DNA from: Artemia franciscana
Lineage: Eukaryota; Arthropoda; Branchiopoda; Anostraca; Artemiidae
Reading direction: 5' to 3'
NCBI RefSeq assembly: GCF_032884065.1
Contig: NW_027062618.1
Span: 1,344,848-1,408,847, forward strand
Length of the DNA stretch: 64,000 nt
In this document: positions 47,640 through 59,640 of the stretch, in pieces
Numbering within the stretch: the first letter of the stretch is position 1
How the letters are laid out: every line of letters starts with the position of its first letter
Notes under the pieces: model-generated
Databases searched by the model: none
What the model was told of the DNA's origin: nothing
Seen by the model: only the letters and a program-made list of their open reading frames with translations
Translations under genes and position numbers: made by a program

Positions 47640-48420
47640 GAATAGTTTAAAAGATGTGGATAACGACAGAGGCGGCTAAATACGTCTGGAAGACACAGAA
47701 CGATCGAAAGAGGTCTTTGATCTTGGAATAGGCTAGAAAATGTTGGAGAAACGTAGAATGAGACTAAATAAGGGTGCAAGATATTGAAAGCGTTCGAAAA
47801 GTTATTTTGATCTTTGAAGAGGCTAGGAGATTTTGGAGAAGCGTCGGATGGGAGTATATGAGAGTGGGAGAAAATACAGTCGGAAAAGGAGTCTTGGTCA
47901 TGATAAAAGGCTAGGAGAGGTTAAAAGAAGGTCGGATGGGATTAAATAAGAGTGCGAGACACTAAAAGTGACAGAAAAGTCAATTTGATCGTAGAACAAG
48001 CTAGGAGAGGTTGGAGAACCGTCGGAAGGGAGTATATGAGAATAAAAAAAAAAAACAGTTGAAAAAGGAGTCTTGGTCATAATAAAAGACTTGGAGAGGT
48101 TGAAAGAACGTCGGATGGGACTAAATAAGAGTACAAGATGCTAAATGCGCCAGAAAAGTTATTTTAATCTTGGAACAGGCTAGGAAATGCTGGAAAAACG
48201 TCAGAAGGGAGTATATGAGAGTTGGAGGGAAAAACAGTCGGAAAAAGAGTCTTGGTCGTGATAAAAGGCTAGGAGAGGCTGAAAGAACGTTGGGTGGGAC
48301 TAAATAAGAGTGGCATACACCAAAAACCTTGCAAAAAGACTCGACTAAGCAATAAGACAGTAAAGCGTGTCGTAAGAGATAAAAAGAAGGTCAGGTGAAA
48401 CCAAGAGGGTTTGGAAACAC
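47640..48420. repeat. 179-bp tandem repeat made of two related ~89-bp halves
   Basis: TCTTGGTCATGATAAAAGG recurs at 47892, 48071 and 48250, exactly 179 bp apart. Each unit contains two related halves with GGCTAGGAGAGGTTGGAGAA and GGATGGGACTAAATAAGAGT. The + strand is strikingly purine-rich. Degenerate related sequence continues to about 48720. Confidence 0.85.
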
Positions 48421-49054
48421 TAGACTAATTCGTATGAGATTAAAGGAAGTTCAATAGGGAAGGGAGGGCTAGATGAGACCAATGCAATTGGACAAAAGCT
48501 ATACAAAGACGTAAGAGAGTAAGGTAAGTCGTATAGGGGCAAAGGAGAGCAAGGGAGGGTCTTTGTCAGGTATTGAGGATTATGTAAGCCATAAAGATAC
48601 CTCAGAAGGAGCATACATAACTAGGAAGGTAAAAAAGGACTTAAGGAACTCCAAGTTTTGTAAAGACGTCCAGAAGGACTATCAATGTCAGAAGGGGCCA
48701 AAAAGATCAAAGGGAGGCTAAAAAGTCTGGTAAAAAGGAAGGCCAAAATCTTTACGTGCAGAAATGAAATAGTGGAATTTTAGTATGTTTTGCCATTGTA
48801 AAGGTTTACGACAATGAAACTCAAAGTGAAATTGAATTAAGTGCCGTGGTTGCGCAGTAAGCTTCATCTCAAGCTGGTAATACAGGACCCCGATTCTGAA
48901 CCCGGTAGTAACAACAAACTGCAAAGGGCGAGTAACCTCCAAATTATGTTTGTTGTAATGATGGTGCGCAATCCATTCGGCTTTATTAAATTTATTACAA
49001 ATTTTTCTATTTCATCTGCAGTTCTCCAGCCTTTCCTCAATAGCAGACATTAAA

Positions 49055-50205
49055 GCTGTTTCTATCAAATAGTTCGTTATAACGAACTGTAGTAAGGAGC
49101 GACCCGGCTCAATAGTAACCAAAACTCTAAAAAATGGAATTTTGATACCAATAGCTACATCAAGAGAATCACATTTTAATGCTGATTTTAAATATATAAG
49201 TTTCATCAAGTTCAGTCCTACCCATCAAAAGTTACGAGCCTGAGAAAATTTGCCTTATTTTAGAGAATAGGGAGAAACACCCACTAAAAATAAAAGAATC
49301 ACACCATCAGATTCAGCGTATCAGAGAACCCTAATGTAGAAGTTTCACGCTCCTACCTACAAAAATGTGGAATTTTGTATTTTTTGCCAGAAGGCAGATC
49401 ACGGATGCGTGTTTATTTGTTTTTTTTTTCAGGGGTGATCGTATCGACCCAGTGGTCCTAGAATGTTGCGAGAGGGCTCATTCTAACGGAAATGAAAAGT
49501 TCTAGTGCCCTATTTAAGTGACCGAAAAATTGGAGGGTACCTAGGCCCCCTCCCACGCTTATTATTTTGCCAAAGTCAACGGATCAAAATTCTGAGATAG
49601 CCATTTATTCAGCGTAGTCGGAAAACCTTATAACTATGTCTTTGGGGACGACTTACTCCCCCACAGTCCCCGTGGGAGGGGCTACAAGTTACAAACTTTG
49701 ACCTTTGACCAGGAAAGTGTACAGACGTTTTCGGGTGGATTTTTTTGTTTGGAGGAAGGGGCTGAGAAGAGTGGGATGTACTGGGGGTACTTTCCATCGA
49801 GGAATTTGTCACGGGAAGAAAATTTCCATGAAGAGAGCGCAGGATTTTCTAGCATTATTTAAAACAAAACAATGAAAAAATAAATATGAAAACTTTTTTT
49901 CAACTGGAAGTGAGAAGCAGCATTAAAACTTAAAACGAACAGAAATTATTACGCAGATGAGGGACTCACCTCCTCCTAATACCTCGCTCTTTACGCTAAA
50001 GTACTTTTAGTAATTTCAACTATTTATTCTACGGCTTTTGTGATTCAGGGGTCATTCTTAATGAATTGGGACACAATTTAATCTTTAGTGTAAAGAGGGA
50101 GGTACTCATGAGGGGATGAACTCCCTCATATGTGTAATAAAAACATGAGAATACAAAAATTCGTTACGTAAGCTAATTTATAAGTTACGTATATCTTTTA
50201 TTTAA
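49055..50205. repeat. Interspersed modular repeat, forward copy
   Basis: Starts TCAAATAGTTCGTTATAACG (49062) and continues AAGGAGCGACCCGGCTCAAT, AAGTTACGAGCCTGAGAAAA, GGATGCGTGTTTATTTG, TGATCGTATCGACCCAGTGG and GGGGACGACTTACTCCCCCA to a hairpin module (49890-50130). Confidence 0.88.
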
Positions 50206-52680
50206 TTTTTTTATTTAATTGACAAGATAAAGTGAGTCAAATTTTTACGTCAATTACTAAAAAACAACTTCCTTTAAAATTTGTTGCGGTTTGAAATACC
50301 CTGTTTATGAGACCTGCTATGGTAGCTAAAGCATAGAACTTGTAAATAAAAATGGTACAAACACATTGGTAAAAAGATCGGTAAAAACACATGAGCAAAC
50401 TCTAGTAAACAGAAATTGGAATGATTTTTTTTTAAACATGCATTTATGGAATAATTTGGTTGGTGTAAGAAAATTCATTACAAAAAGAAATGAGGGGAAC
50501 AAAGCAAACTTTATAATGAGGGAGTGACTACTTTCAGGAATCAAATGCACCAGGTGATGGGAAACTGTGGCAAGCATGGCAGAACTGTTTACCACATGTG
50601 AGATTCTAATATGTAAAGTGGGGAAGGGGAAGGGGTGCCCTCTTAGTTTACAACACAGATGTATAGGACAGTAATCTTTCTTTTTCTCTTTTACACTGCT
50701 AATAGGACTGCTCTGACTCAATCACTTGCTCTTGTACAAAGAGAAAAAATTTGGGACGCCAATTATTAGCTTTTTCGCTTTTCTGGGCTTTCATCGATTA
50801 ATCTTGTTAGGCAACAGCGTCTTTCCAATTGCTAATTATCAGAACATTCATAATACGGTTTTTCTTGCCAACCCGTTCTTCTCTTTGAACTAAAGAACGT
50901 CGTTATTTTTTCCATCAAATAGAATGTAATTAGTTCACTTGCTTTTCTAGTCATGGTGGAATTTCCTCGATACTCTGACAAGTTAGAAAAAAAAACTTTT
51001 TCAATGATATCAAGCGTTCCAATAAGGGGCGTCAATTCCCGGAAAAACAGGTGGGGAAGAGTATTTTTTCAAGGAAGATCCGAAAAATAAATATTCGTCA
51101 AAGTCTAGACGGAGAGATTCAACTATTTTTTAAAACAAAATAAAATTCCAAAAGAGATATTTTCCAAAATATCGCGAATGCAAAAGCTATGATTATGTTT
51201 TGCATTGGTTATTTATGAATTGGGAATGTTTGGCAATATTTTTTTAAGTGTTCCCCTTATTCAGAAGTAAACATTGCTAAATTCAGCATTAAACAGCAAG
51301 GGTAAGTAGTTTCAATATTTGACAGACGGTTGTGCCTGACACGTAGCGGGTGTGGTACTGAATATTGTGACAAAATGGATGGATTTTTCTGGATTTTTTT
51401 TTTTTACTAAATTTTGAATTTTTTTTTGTACAGAACTTTTTTCAACACATTTTTATTGAAGAACTTTTTTCCATGCATTATTCTTTCCATACTTCATTTA
51501 CATATTTGTCTTCAAAATTATTTTCAATGACGATGACAAATTTTGCTTTTTTTAGAATTTTAACCAGACGAGCCTGAAGACATTCCCATCTTTCGTAAAT
51601 ACCTGTCTGAAGTTTTCTCTATGATGAGCCGTGTCTGACAACTAATAATTATTTATTTGTCTGATTTTGTTAATATTTGGTATAATTAACGGTGAGAACT
51701 CGGATCTATTTGATCTTTTTATCTTAGCTCAACTTAGATTGAATTCTAAATTTAGACCAACAGTCAAAGCCAGAAATTTCAAATTGACATGAATTCGATC
51801 CGGATTTCTGATTGAATCGAAATAAGCTTGAGCGTTTTTCCTAGCAGACGTTGTGTAGTAAGTGTTGGTGTGGTACTGACTGATTAGGCTAGTTTTCGCC
51901 AATTGCACTTTTTAAAAGAGTTTGACTAAACAACTTTTTCAAAACTAGCCCAGTTGGGTGAAAAATAAATCGTAAAACTAGGTTTATATTGCCTAGGCAA
52001 CTTGAAATGCTGTAGCAACCCTTTGTTGGCCTCGCAAAGAAAAGAGTTTCAGAAGTAACACTTTGATCAGGAATCTGAAGAAGAGAGGTAGAAATATTAT
52101 ATTTACTCTGTGGCCAGTTGAGCCTTAAATTTATGTATGTAATGTGCCGTTAAGTATGTTGGAGACAAAATATTGACCTTGTACCCAGATAAATTATAAA
52201 TGTACATATTTAATTTACCTTTAAATGTACATGAAACAAATAAAGTATGCACAAACTGTTACTAGTAAACACTAGTAGGCTCTACACCCTGCTTAGGTTT
52301 TGTTTCTTCGCTGTTATTTAATTCCGTAGGGATGATAAGCTCAATGTAAGTCACAAATAGAAATGGTGGATAACAGTAGATGATAGAACGTTTAAAACCA
52401 TGGACGGATTGAAAGTTCTAATATAATATTATCAAATCTAGTTATTACTATAAAGCTATTTGTCGCTTGGCAGAATCATATAATACAAATAAACTGCAAA
52501 TAATTTAGGAACTATGTCATTGTGTTTTATCATTACTTATTATCGTTACATAATCGCTTAATCCTAGGTCAAAGATGATTTTTCTTACCTTCAAATGTAT
52601 TAAAAACTATTAAAAGGTTGACTAGTTGTGTAAAACTTTTCAACCTTTCACCGATGAAAATTACTGAACCCTAACAAACG
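50206..52680. other. Intron sequence without a recognised gene
   Basis: AT-rich, mostly unique. A 131-codon minus frame (50326-50721) rich in Phe, Ser and Leu shows no motif, codon pattern or splice context that would support a gene. Confidence 0.5.
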
Positions 52681-52689
52681 ATTGACGAA

Positions 52690-53284
52690 TCGCTTTGCTT
52701 CTGTTTCTTTGCTATCTACTACAACTATGACTAACAATTTACCGCAGCACCAAATCTTCTGTGGCCAACACATCTATGCTTTCTTATCCTCCATTCCAAT
52801 CTATTCAAAGCCACCCTCCCTCTTTACACTCTCCCAAGAAGTTCTAAGAAGCTGCCTAGAACTTTTTACAGTTTGCTGTTTGAGATCTGTTAGTCCGACG
52901 GGTACCCAAAACAATCCATTGACAATTTATCTGGAAAACATCTAGGAAATCCTTCTCCTTCTTTTGGAGCGCCCATGCTTCAGAGCCATATTTGACCACT
53001 GTCATCACTGTAGCTTCGAATATTCTAATCTTGGTTCACAGACTTTTCATCCTATTCTTCCTGACATTTTTCAGCTGTGAAAAACACCCTGGGCCTTGGC
53101 TGCTCTAATTTTAATACCTTCACTGTACCCAACGTCCTTACTTATAATACTACCTAAATGAGTGAAGCTGTCATCTTGATCAATCTTCTCGATGTTCAAA
53201 TTCACCTCATCACCTTCACTAATTCCCGTCTTAGCGACTTTCTTCTTACCATTAATTTTCAAACCTAGGCAATTGGAGACCACG
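52690..53284 (-). mobile_element. LINE C-terminal fragment (copy B, minus strand)
   Basis: Minus strand reads VSNCLGLKINGKKKVAKTGI, IEKIDQDDSFTHLGSIISKD, then KAQGVFHS, a decayed NCLWIVLGTRRTNR-like stretch and finally WESVKREALNRLEWR...RFGAAVNC at about 52700-52830. The IPLSRAI-RLRWLGH block is deleted. Its 5' side abuts the 5' side of copy C. The + strand 87-codon frame here is antisense to it. Confidence 0.8.
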
Positions 53285-54114
53285 GAATCAAATGGGGAGG
53301 AAAAACGCTCCTGGACTTAGATTATGCTGATAATTTAAGCATATTAGATGAAAGTGTGAACAAAATGAATGAATTTTTAGAGGTTTGCGAGTTCAGGGTG
53401 CTAAAATAGGCTTGAAAATTAATATTAAGAAGACTAAGTCACTAAGGCTAAGAATAAGTGAAGATGAACAGGTGACATTAGGTATTGAAAGATTGATCAG
53501 GTTGGGAGCTTCAGTTACCTTGGTAGTATTATTAGTAAAGATGGTGGGAGCGGTGAAGATGTTAAAAGTAGAATAGCTAAGGCTCAGGGTGTTTTTTCAC
53601 AGTTAAAAAAAGTTTTGAAGAATAGAAAGATAAGTCTGCAAACCAAGATTAGAATATTGGAAGCTACAGTGATGACAGTGGTCAAATATGGCTCTGAAGC
53701 ACGGGCGCTCCGAAAAGCGGATGAAAATTTACTAGATGTTTTCCACATAAATTGCCTACGGATAGTTCTGGGTACCCGGCCGACTGACCGTATTTCAAAC
53801 AGTAGGTTGTACGAAAAATGTGGTTCAATCCCGCTTTCTAGGGCTATAATGAAAGAAAGGTTGAGATGGCTAGGCCACGTTCTACGGATAAAGGATGACA
53901 GATTATCGAAGATTTTCTTTTTTGGCCAACCGTCTGGGGCTACACGGAAAGCAGGTCGTCCTTGTCTGGGTTGGGAGGATGTCATAAATAAAGATTCAAA
54001 GGAAATGGGATCTCTTGGGAGGGTGTAAAGAGGGAGGCTTTAAATAGATCAGGTTGGAGGAGGAGCGTGCGTAGCTGTGTTGGCCTCAGACGGCTTGGTG
54101 CTGCAGTGAGTTAT

Positions 54115-54145
<31 letters not shown>
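53285..54145 (+). mobile_element. LINE C-terminal fragment (copy C) ending in a (TAG)n tail
   Basis: Begins GIKWGGKTLLDLDYADNLSI, a degenerate YADD box, then GLKINIKKTKSLRLRISEDE, and a 137-codon open segment (53615-54028) with NCLRIVLGTRPTDRISNSRL, IPLSRAIMKERLRWLGHVLR and GRPCLGWEDVINK. It closes with REALNRSGW...GLRRLGAAVSY and a stop at 54111, followed directly by about 11 TAG units (54114-54145). The trinucleotide tail marks the 3' end of the element. Frameshifts near 53400 and 53510 inactivate it. Confidence 0.85.
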
Positions 54146-54159
54146 TCTTCCATCCAGAA

Positions 54160-54830
54160 CTCTCAAAATACACTTTGTACATTCTAGTTACCACCAACAG
54201 AGTTATGAGCAGTTTCTCAGAAAAAGCTATTAGTATTAAGTTGAAACTTTGAAGGCGTAGTGAGAGGGAAGTTGAACCGACGAGAAAGCACTCTATGCTA
54301 CTGCTACTACTTTTGCTACTATTACTACGACTACTGCTACTGATGCTCAGGGCAGGAAGGTGAAACTTTCAGAAATTCGTTTAGGGGTATGTTGAACTAA
54401 ATCCATACACACTCTGTGCATGCACGTTGTCGAAAGAGTGTCAGAGTATCCCAGGAATGGTCTAGGGTATCAAGTTGAAACCTTCAGGGCATTTTACGGG
54501 TTATGTTTAATAGGCAAAATGAAGAATGTGCATACTACTACTACTATTACTATGACTGGTATTAATGCTATTACTGCTGCTACATTTGCTACAACGACTA
54601 CTGCTACTACGACTACTACTAGTATTATTGAAGCTAAAGGTATTATGGCGAAACATACAGAGACTATCAAATATAAGGTGAACTAAGCTAAATTGAAACA
54701 TGCTATGTGAATGCAGGTTATTAAAAGGGCGTAACAGCTTTACCTCAGTAACCGCTTAGAGTACTAAGTTGTAAATTTCGGTGCATGTTGAGGGAATGTT
54801 GAACGCACCAAAAGGTACTATATACATACT
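54160..54830. repeat. ~115-bp family repeats with (CTA)n expansions
   Basis: TTAAGTTGAAACTTTGAAGG, TTCAGAAATTCGTTTAGGGG and TTGAACTAAATCCATACACA are family words in the reverse sense of 31240-32140. CTACTGCTACTACT arrays sit at about 54295-54340 and 54533-54630. Confidence 0.75.
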
Positions 54831-55187
54831 ACTAATACTTTTACTAGAACTGAAAAAAATACTGTTTTACTGAAAATAAAATAAATCGCAAAGACTTTCT
54901 TTTATATTTACAGCAGCAAAGCAAAAATGGAAATTGCAGTGAAGTAAAATCTTGAACTACTGTTTTTCCAAGAAATCATTTCATTATACAGCAAATTTTC
55001 AGTCTATTTTCATTAGTTCTTTCTAGTTTTTCAGGTCCAGTATTGAAACCAAATAAACACGTAATAAAAAGAGATTAAGAGACCTATAATCCCTGACAAT
55101 TTAATACAATATAATTTGTCATTCTCCGAGAGATTTTGTTGCAACGGTGATGTATTTGCACCCCTTGATTGATGTTTTTATATTTAG

Positions 55188-55306
55188 GAAAGGCTTCTTC
55201 TATCTGTTTTGCCCCAACATGTTGCGGTGCGCATGAGAAACGATCTAGGATCCGCCAAAGACAGCCAATTCAAAAAGATTTATATGAGTCGCCATGAAAA
55301 TGTCAG
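55188..55306 (+). CDS. Membrane adenylyl cyclase, exon 3 (entry to C1 domain)
   Basis: Entered in phase 0 after TTTAG and left after 39 codons plus two bases (AG|GTTAG). Encodes ERLLLSVLPQHVAVRMRNDL, then GSAKDSQFKKIYMSRHENV. The LLLSVLPQHVA block and the IYMSRHENV block are hallmarks of the segment just before the C1 catalytic core of animal adenylyl cyclases. The leftover AG is completed by the T that starts exon 4 to give the conserved Ser of the NVS motif. Confidence 0.92.
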
Positions 55307-55714
55307 GTTAGTCTTTTTGTACACTTAAATTTTTATTCCGTTTTTTTTAAGAAGAAAGAAAGGGTTTATTAATAAAAAAAACATAACAAAACCTGAAGCA
55401 AAGCTTGTTTAGGTAAATAATCATCCCATTAGGCTTAATTATAAATCAGCTTATGAAATGTGACGACAGTCACCCACCACAAACAAAACAAAACAACACC
55501 ACAAACAAAACAAGAAACGACAAAATATCAACTAAAAACCGTTCAGAAGCTCCCATCATCAATTCAACCAAAAAATCCAACAATTTGATTAATTTAATCA
55601 ATAAGGAAACAAGGTTATAATCAAGGGCTCATTTATCAGTTGAGCAAGGGAGAGAAGTTTCAAATTAAGCGTGGGAATTATTAATAAAAAGGAGGAGAAA
55701 GGTAACCTAAGTAT

Positions 55715-57180
55715 GGTCTGTTATCAAACGGTTCGTGGTAACGAATTGTAAGTAAGGAATGATGCGGCTCAATAGTGACCGAAACTCTAAAAAAGGAATT
55801 TTGATATCAATAGATATATCAAAAGAATCGGCTTATTATTTTTATTCCAAATATTTAAGATTCATTATATTTAGTCTTACCCATCAAAAGCTATGAGCCG
55901 GAGAAAATTTGCCTGATTCTTGAAAAAAGGGAGAAACACCCCCTAAAAATCAGGGATCATAGTAAAAATCACACCATCAGGTTCAGCGTATCCGAGAACC
56001 CTGATGGTTTTAAGTCTCCATCCTCAAAAATGTGGAATTTTGTGTTTTTTTTTGGCAGAAGAAAGGTAACAGATGCTTGTTCATTTGTTTGTTCTTTTCG
56101 CACTGGTGATCGCATCGAACCAATAGTCCTAGAATATCAAGATAGGGGTCATTCAAATGGAAATTAAAATTTCTGCTGTCCTTTTTAAGTGACCAAAACA
56201 TTGGAGGGCAACTGGTTTTTCCAACAATTTTTCCTAAATGTCATCCATCAAAACTTTTTGGTGGCCGTTTTGCGTAAAACAGTTGAAAAAAAGACCAGTA
56301 ACTGCATCTGTGAAGATAACATTAGCCCTCTACATCCCCTTGGGAAAAGTTTGTAAGTCAGGAAATTCACCCATTGTTTACGCATAGTCTTTCTTGTTGG
56401 GATGTATGCAGACATTTTCCGGGGAAGGGGTGGGGAAATTTTATTCTATGGGTATTTTCTGCGGGGATAATTTTCTGTGGGGAGGGAAGCTCCCAGGGGA
56501 TGAACTTTCCAAGGGAAATTTTACACTGGGGGTATTTGCCAAGATTCCTATACAAAATTCTTTTTTTTTGTCTTACTGTTTCTTTGCCAACTCAATTATA
56601 CATGTGAAGATATTAAGGAGATTTGTACGGGGATTTACCGGGTTGGAATTATCTAGAGTATCTTTCTGAAGGTGGGGGATATTCAGCGGGAAAAATTCTC
56701 CATGGGGATGTTTTTCACTGAATAAATTCTCAAGAGGGAATTTTCTGCGGAAACACCTTTCTACTAGAGGACCAAGGTATTTTTGAGAAGAATTTTCCAC
56801 TGAGGGAGAATTCCCGGTATGAATTTAAAAACAATCAGAAATTAAAGTCATTTTTAAATGAAAGTGGGGTAAAAAAATTTTCTGCCGGAATCGTCGACAA
56901 AAATTTTTCCAGAGGTAATTTTCAGCTAAAATAGAATTGTCTGGGGGGTAATCTTCCTGGTGCGGAGGGGGGTATTCATTTGGGAAGAACTTGCATGGAG
57001 GGATTGTCCATGGATGATTTCCAGGTAATATTTAAAAATGATAAGGAGTTCAATTAAAAAACAATTTTTTTCAGCTGAAAATGAGGTGCAACATCAAAAC
57101 TTAAAGGGGACAGAAACTGTTACGTATATGAGGAGGGTTATTCCCTCCTTAATATCTCGCTCTTTACGCTACTGAGTGAA
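55715..57180. repeat. Interspersed modular repeat, forward copy (variant)
   Basis: Starts TCAAACGGTTCGTGG (55725). It then has GCGGCTCAATAGTGACCGAA, a CAGATGCTTGTTCATTTG variant, and an unusually long segment of GGGGATAATTTTCTGTGGGG-like G-rich motifs (56400-57000). It ends in half a hairpin module (57050-57180). Confidence 0.8.
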
Positions 57181-57419
57181 ATTGTTGACTAATCATTTTC
57201 CTCGATGTACGAAGTGGGAAACTGGCCTTAGAAGTTGCAGAAATGAAATATTTTGAAAGTATTTAATAAGCGTTTCATTATTTAAACAATTTTTTTTATT
57301 ATTTTTGTGAACAATATCAGCATGTCATTATCTGCTTTGTTTAGGCTATTACAGTTTTTCAGCATAGACAAACAATTTCATATCTTTCTGATTTCAGCTC
57401 TTAGAGACATTATTTGGTA

Positions 57420-59640
57420 AATCCATTCTTATCGAACAGTTCGTGGTAACGAATTGTAAGTAAGGAGCGACGCGGCTCAATAGTAACTGAAATTCTAGAA
57501 AACAAAATTTTGATACCAATAGGTATATAAGAACTTGGCTTATTATGCTGATTCCAGATATATAAGTTTCTTTAAGTTTAGTGTTTCAAACAGTTCGTGG
57601 AAACGAACTGTAGTAAGGAGTGACCCGGTTCAATAGTAACCGAAACTCTACAAAATGGAATTTTGGTATCTATAGTTACATCAAAAGAATCGTATTTTAA
57701 TGATGATTTCAAATATATAAGTTTTATTAAGATTAGTCGTACCCATCAAAAGTTACGAGCCTGAGAAAATTTGCCTCATTTTAGAAAATAGGGGGGAACA
57801 CCCTCTAAAAGTCATACGATCTTAAAAAATCACACCATCAGATTCAGTGTATCAGAGAACCCTATTGTAGAGGTTTCAAGCCCCTATTTACAAAAATGTG
57901 GAATTTCGCTTTTTTTGCCAGAAGACAAATCTCGGATGCGTGTTTATTTGTTTTTTTTTGTTTTTTTTTCCCAGGGGTGATCGTATCGACTCAGTGGTCC
58001 TAGAATGTCGCAAAAGGGCTCATTCTAAAGGAAATTAAAAGTTCTAGTGCCCTTTTTAATTGACCAAAAAATTGGACGGCACCTAGGCCCTCTTCCACGC
58101 TCATTTTTTCCCCAAAGTCCCCGGAACAAAATTCTGAGATATCCATTTTATTCACTATAGTCGAAAACTTAATAACCTGTCTTTGGGGACGACTTACTAC
58201 CCCGCAGTCCCCGTGGGAGGGGCTGGAAGTTACAAACTTTGACCTGTTTTTACATATAGTAATGGTTACTGGGCAGTGTACAGATGTTTTCAGGGGGATT
58301 TTTGGTTTTGGGGGAGAGTTAAAGGGGGGAGGGTTACGATGGAGGATCTTTCCATGGAGGAACTTCTCAAGGGGGAAGAGACTTTCAATGGAGGGAGGCG
58401 CAGGATTTTCTAGCATTATTTAAAAAAACAATGAAAAATAAATATGAAAAGTTTTTTCTACTGAAAGTGAGGAGCAGCATTAAAACTTAAAAGGAACAGA
58501 AATTATTACGCATATGAGGGGTTTACTTCCTCGTAATACCTCACTCTTTACGCTAAAGTATTTTTAGCAATTTTAACTATTTATTCTACGGCCTTTTTGA
58601 TTCATGGATCATTCTTAAGGAATTGGGACAAAATTTAAGCTTTAGTGTAAAGAGCGAGGTATCGGCAAGGGGTGAGCCCCCTCATATACGCAATAAAACA
58701 TACGAATATAGAAGTTCGCTACGTAAGTTCATTTGTAAGTTACGTATATTTTTACCTATGAAAACGTTCGTAAAAAATTAAATGTTATAGTTGCCTTTTT
58801 AATTAATCAAAAATTGGAGGGCAACTAGGCCTCCTCCCTCGCTCCTTTTTTCTCAAAATCTTCCGATTAAAACTATGAAGAAGCCATTTAGCCCCAAAAA
58901 ATTAATATGCAAATTTCGTTTTAATTATTTATGTGCGGAGAGCTAAGATCAAAACATGCATTAATTCAAAAACGTCCAGAAATTAAACAAAAAACAAGTG
59001 TTTTTAAATGAAAGTAAGAAGCAAGATTAAAACTTAAAATGAACAGAAATTACTCCGTATATGAAAGTGGCTTTTCCTCCTCAACGCCCCGCTCTCTACG
59101 CTAAAGTTTTTACTGTTTTAAAATGTAGAATTAAGAGAAAGAGTTAAGAGAGACTTTAGCGTAAAGAGCGGGGTGTTGAGGAGGAAAAGCCCTAAATGAA
59201 AATCACACCACCAGATTCAGCATATCAAAAGAACTTATTGTAGAGGTTTCAATCTCCTCTGTTCAATAATGTAGAAATTTCTATTATTTTTTTCAAAAGA
59301 AAGACCACGAATGTGTGTTTATTTGTTTTTTTCCAGGGATGATCGTTTCGACCAATTGGTCCTAGAATATTGGGAGAGGGCTCACTCAAACAAAAATAAA
59401 AGTTTTAGTACCCTTTTTCAGTTTCAATTTTGTTTCAATTCCTTAAGAACGATCTGAAACACAAAATTCATTTAATTAGAACAATAAGAAGCTTTTATTA
59501 TACTACTAAAAACTTTAACGTAAAGAGCAAGGTGTTGAGGTAGGGACAATCCCCATCATATGCGTAGTTCTGTTGCTTTTAAGTTCTAATGTTACTCCTT
59601 ACTCTAAGTTGGAAAACATTTTTTTTTTTTATTTAATTAG
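57420..59640. repeat. Interspersed modular repeats, truncated copy plus full copy
   Basis: A ~155-bp truncated copy starts with the terminal palindrome at 57434. It is followed directly by a second start (TCAAACAGTTCGTGG at 57586) that runs nearly full length. The full copy includes two hairpin modules (58450-58710 and 58990-59200) around a TTACGTAAGTTCATTTG and GGGCAACTAGGCCTCC segment. Another partial copy ends near 59640. Confidence 0.85.

Larger units (their letters stand above)
43995..55187 (+). other. Adenylyl cyclase intron 2 (about 11.2 kb)
   Basis: Donor GTAAGT at 43995 and acceptor TATTTAG at 55187, phase 0. Contains LINE remnants, a 179-bp tandem repeat and one large interspersed copy. 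48420-49054 and 54830-55187 have no recognised gene. Confidence 0.85.

Noticed and set aside
50326..50721. 131-codon minus-strand frame
   Set aside because: No recognisable domain, low-complexity composition and no supporting signals.
52682..52945. 87-codon plus-strand frame
   Set aside because: Antisense to the C-terminal part of the minus-strand LINE.
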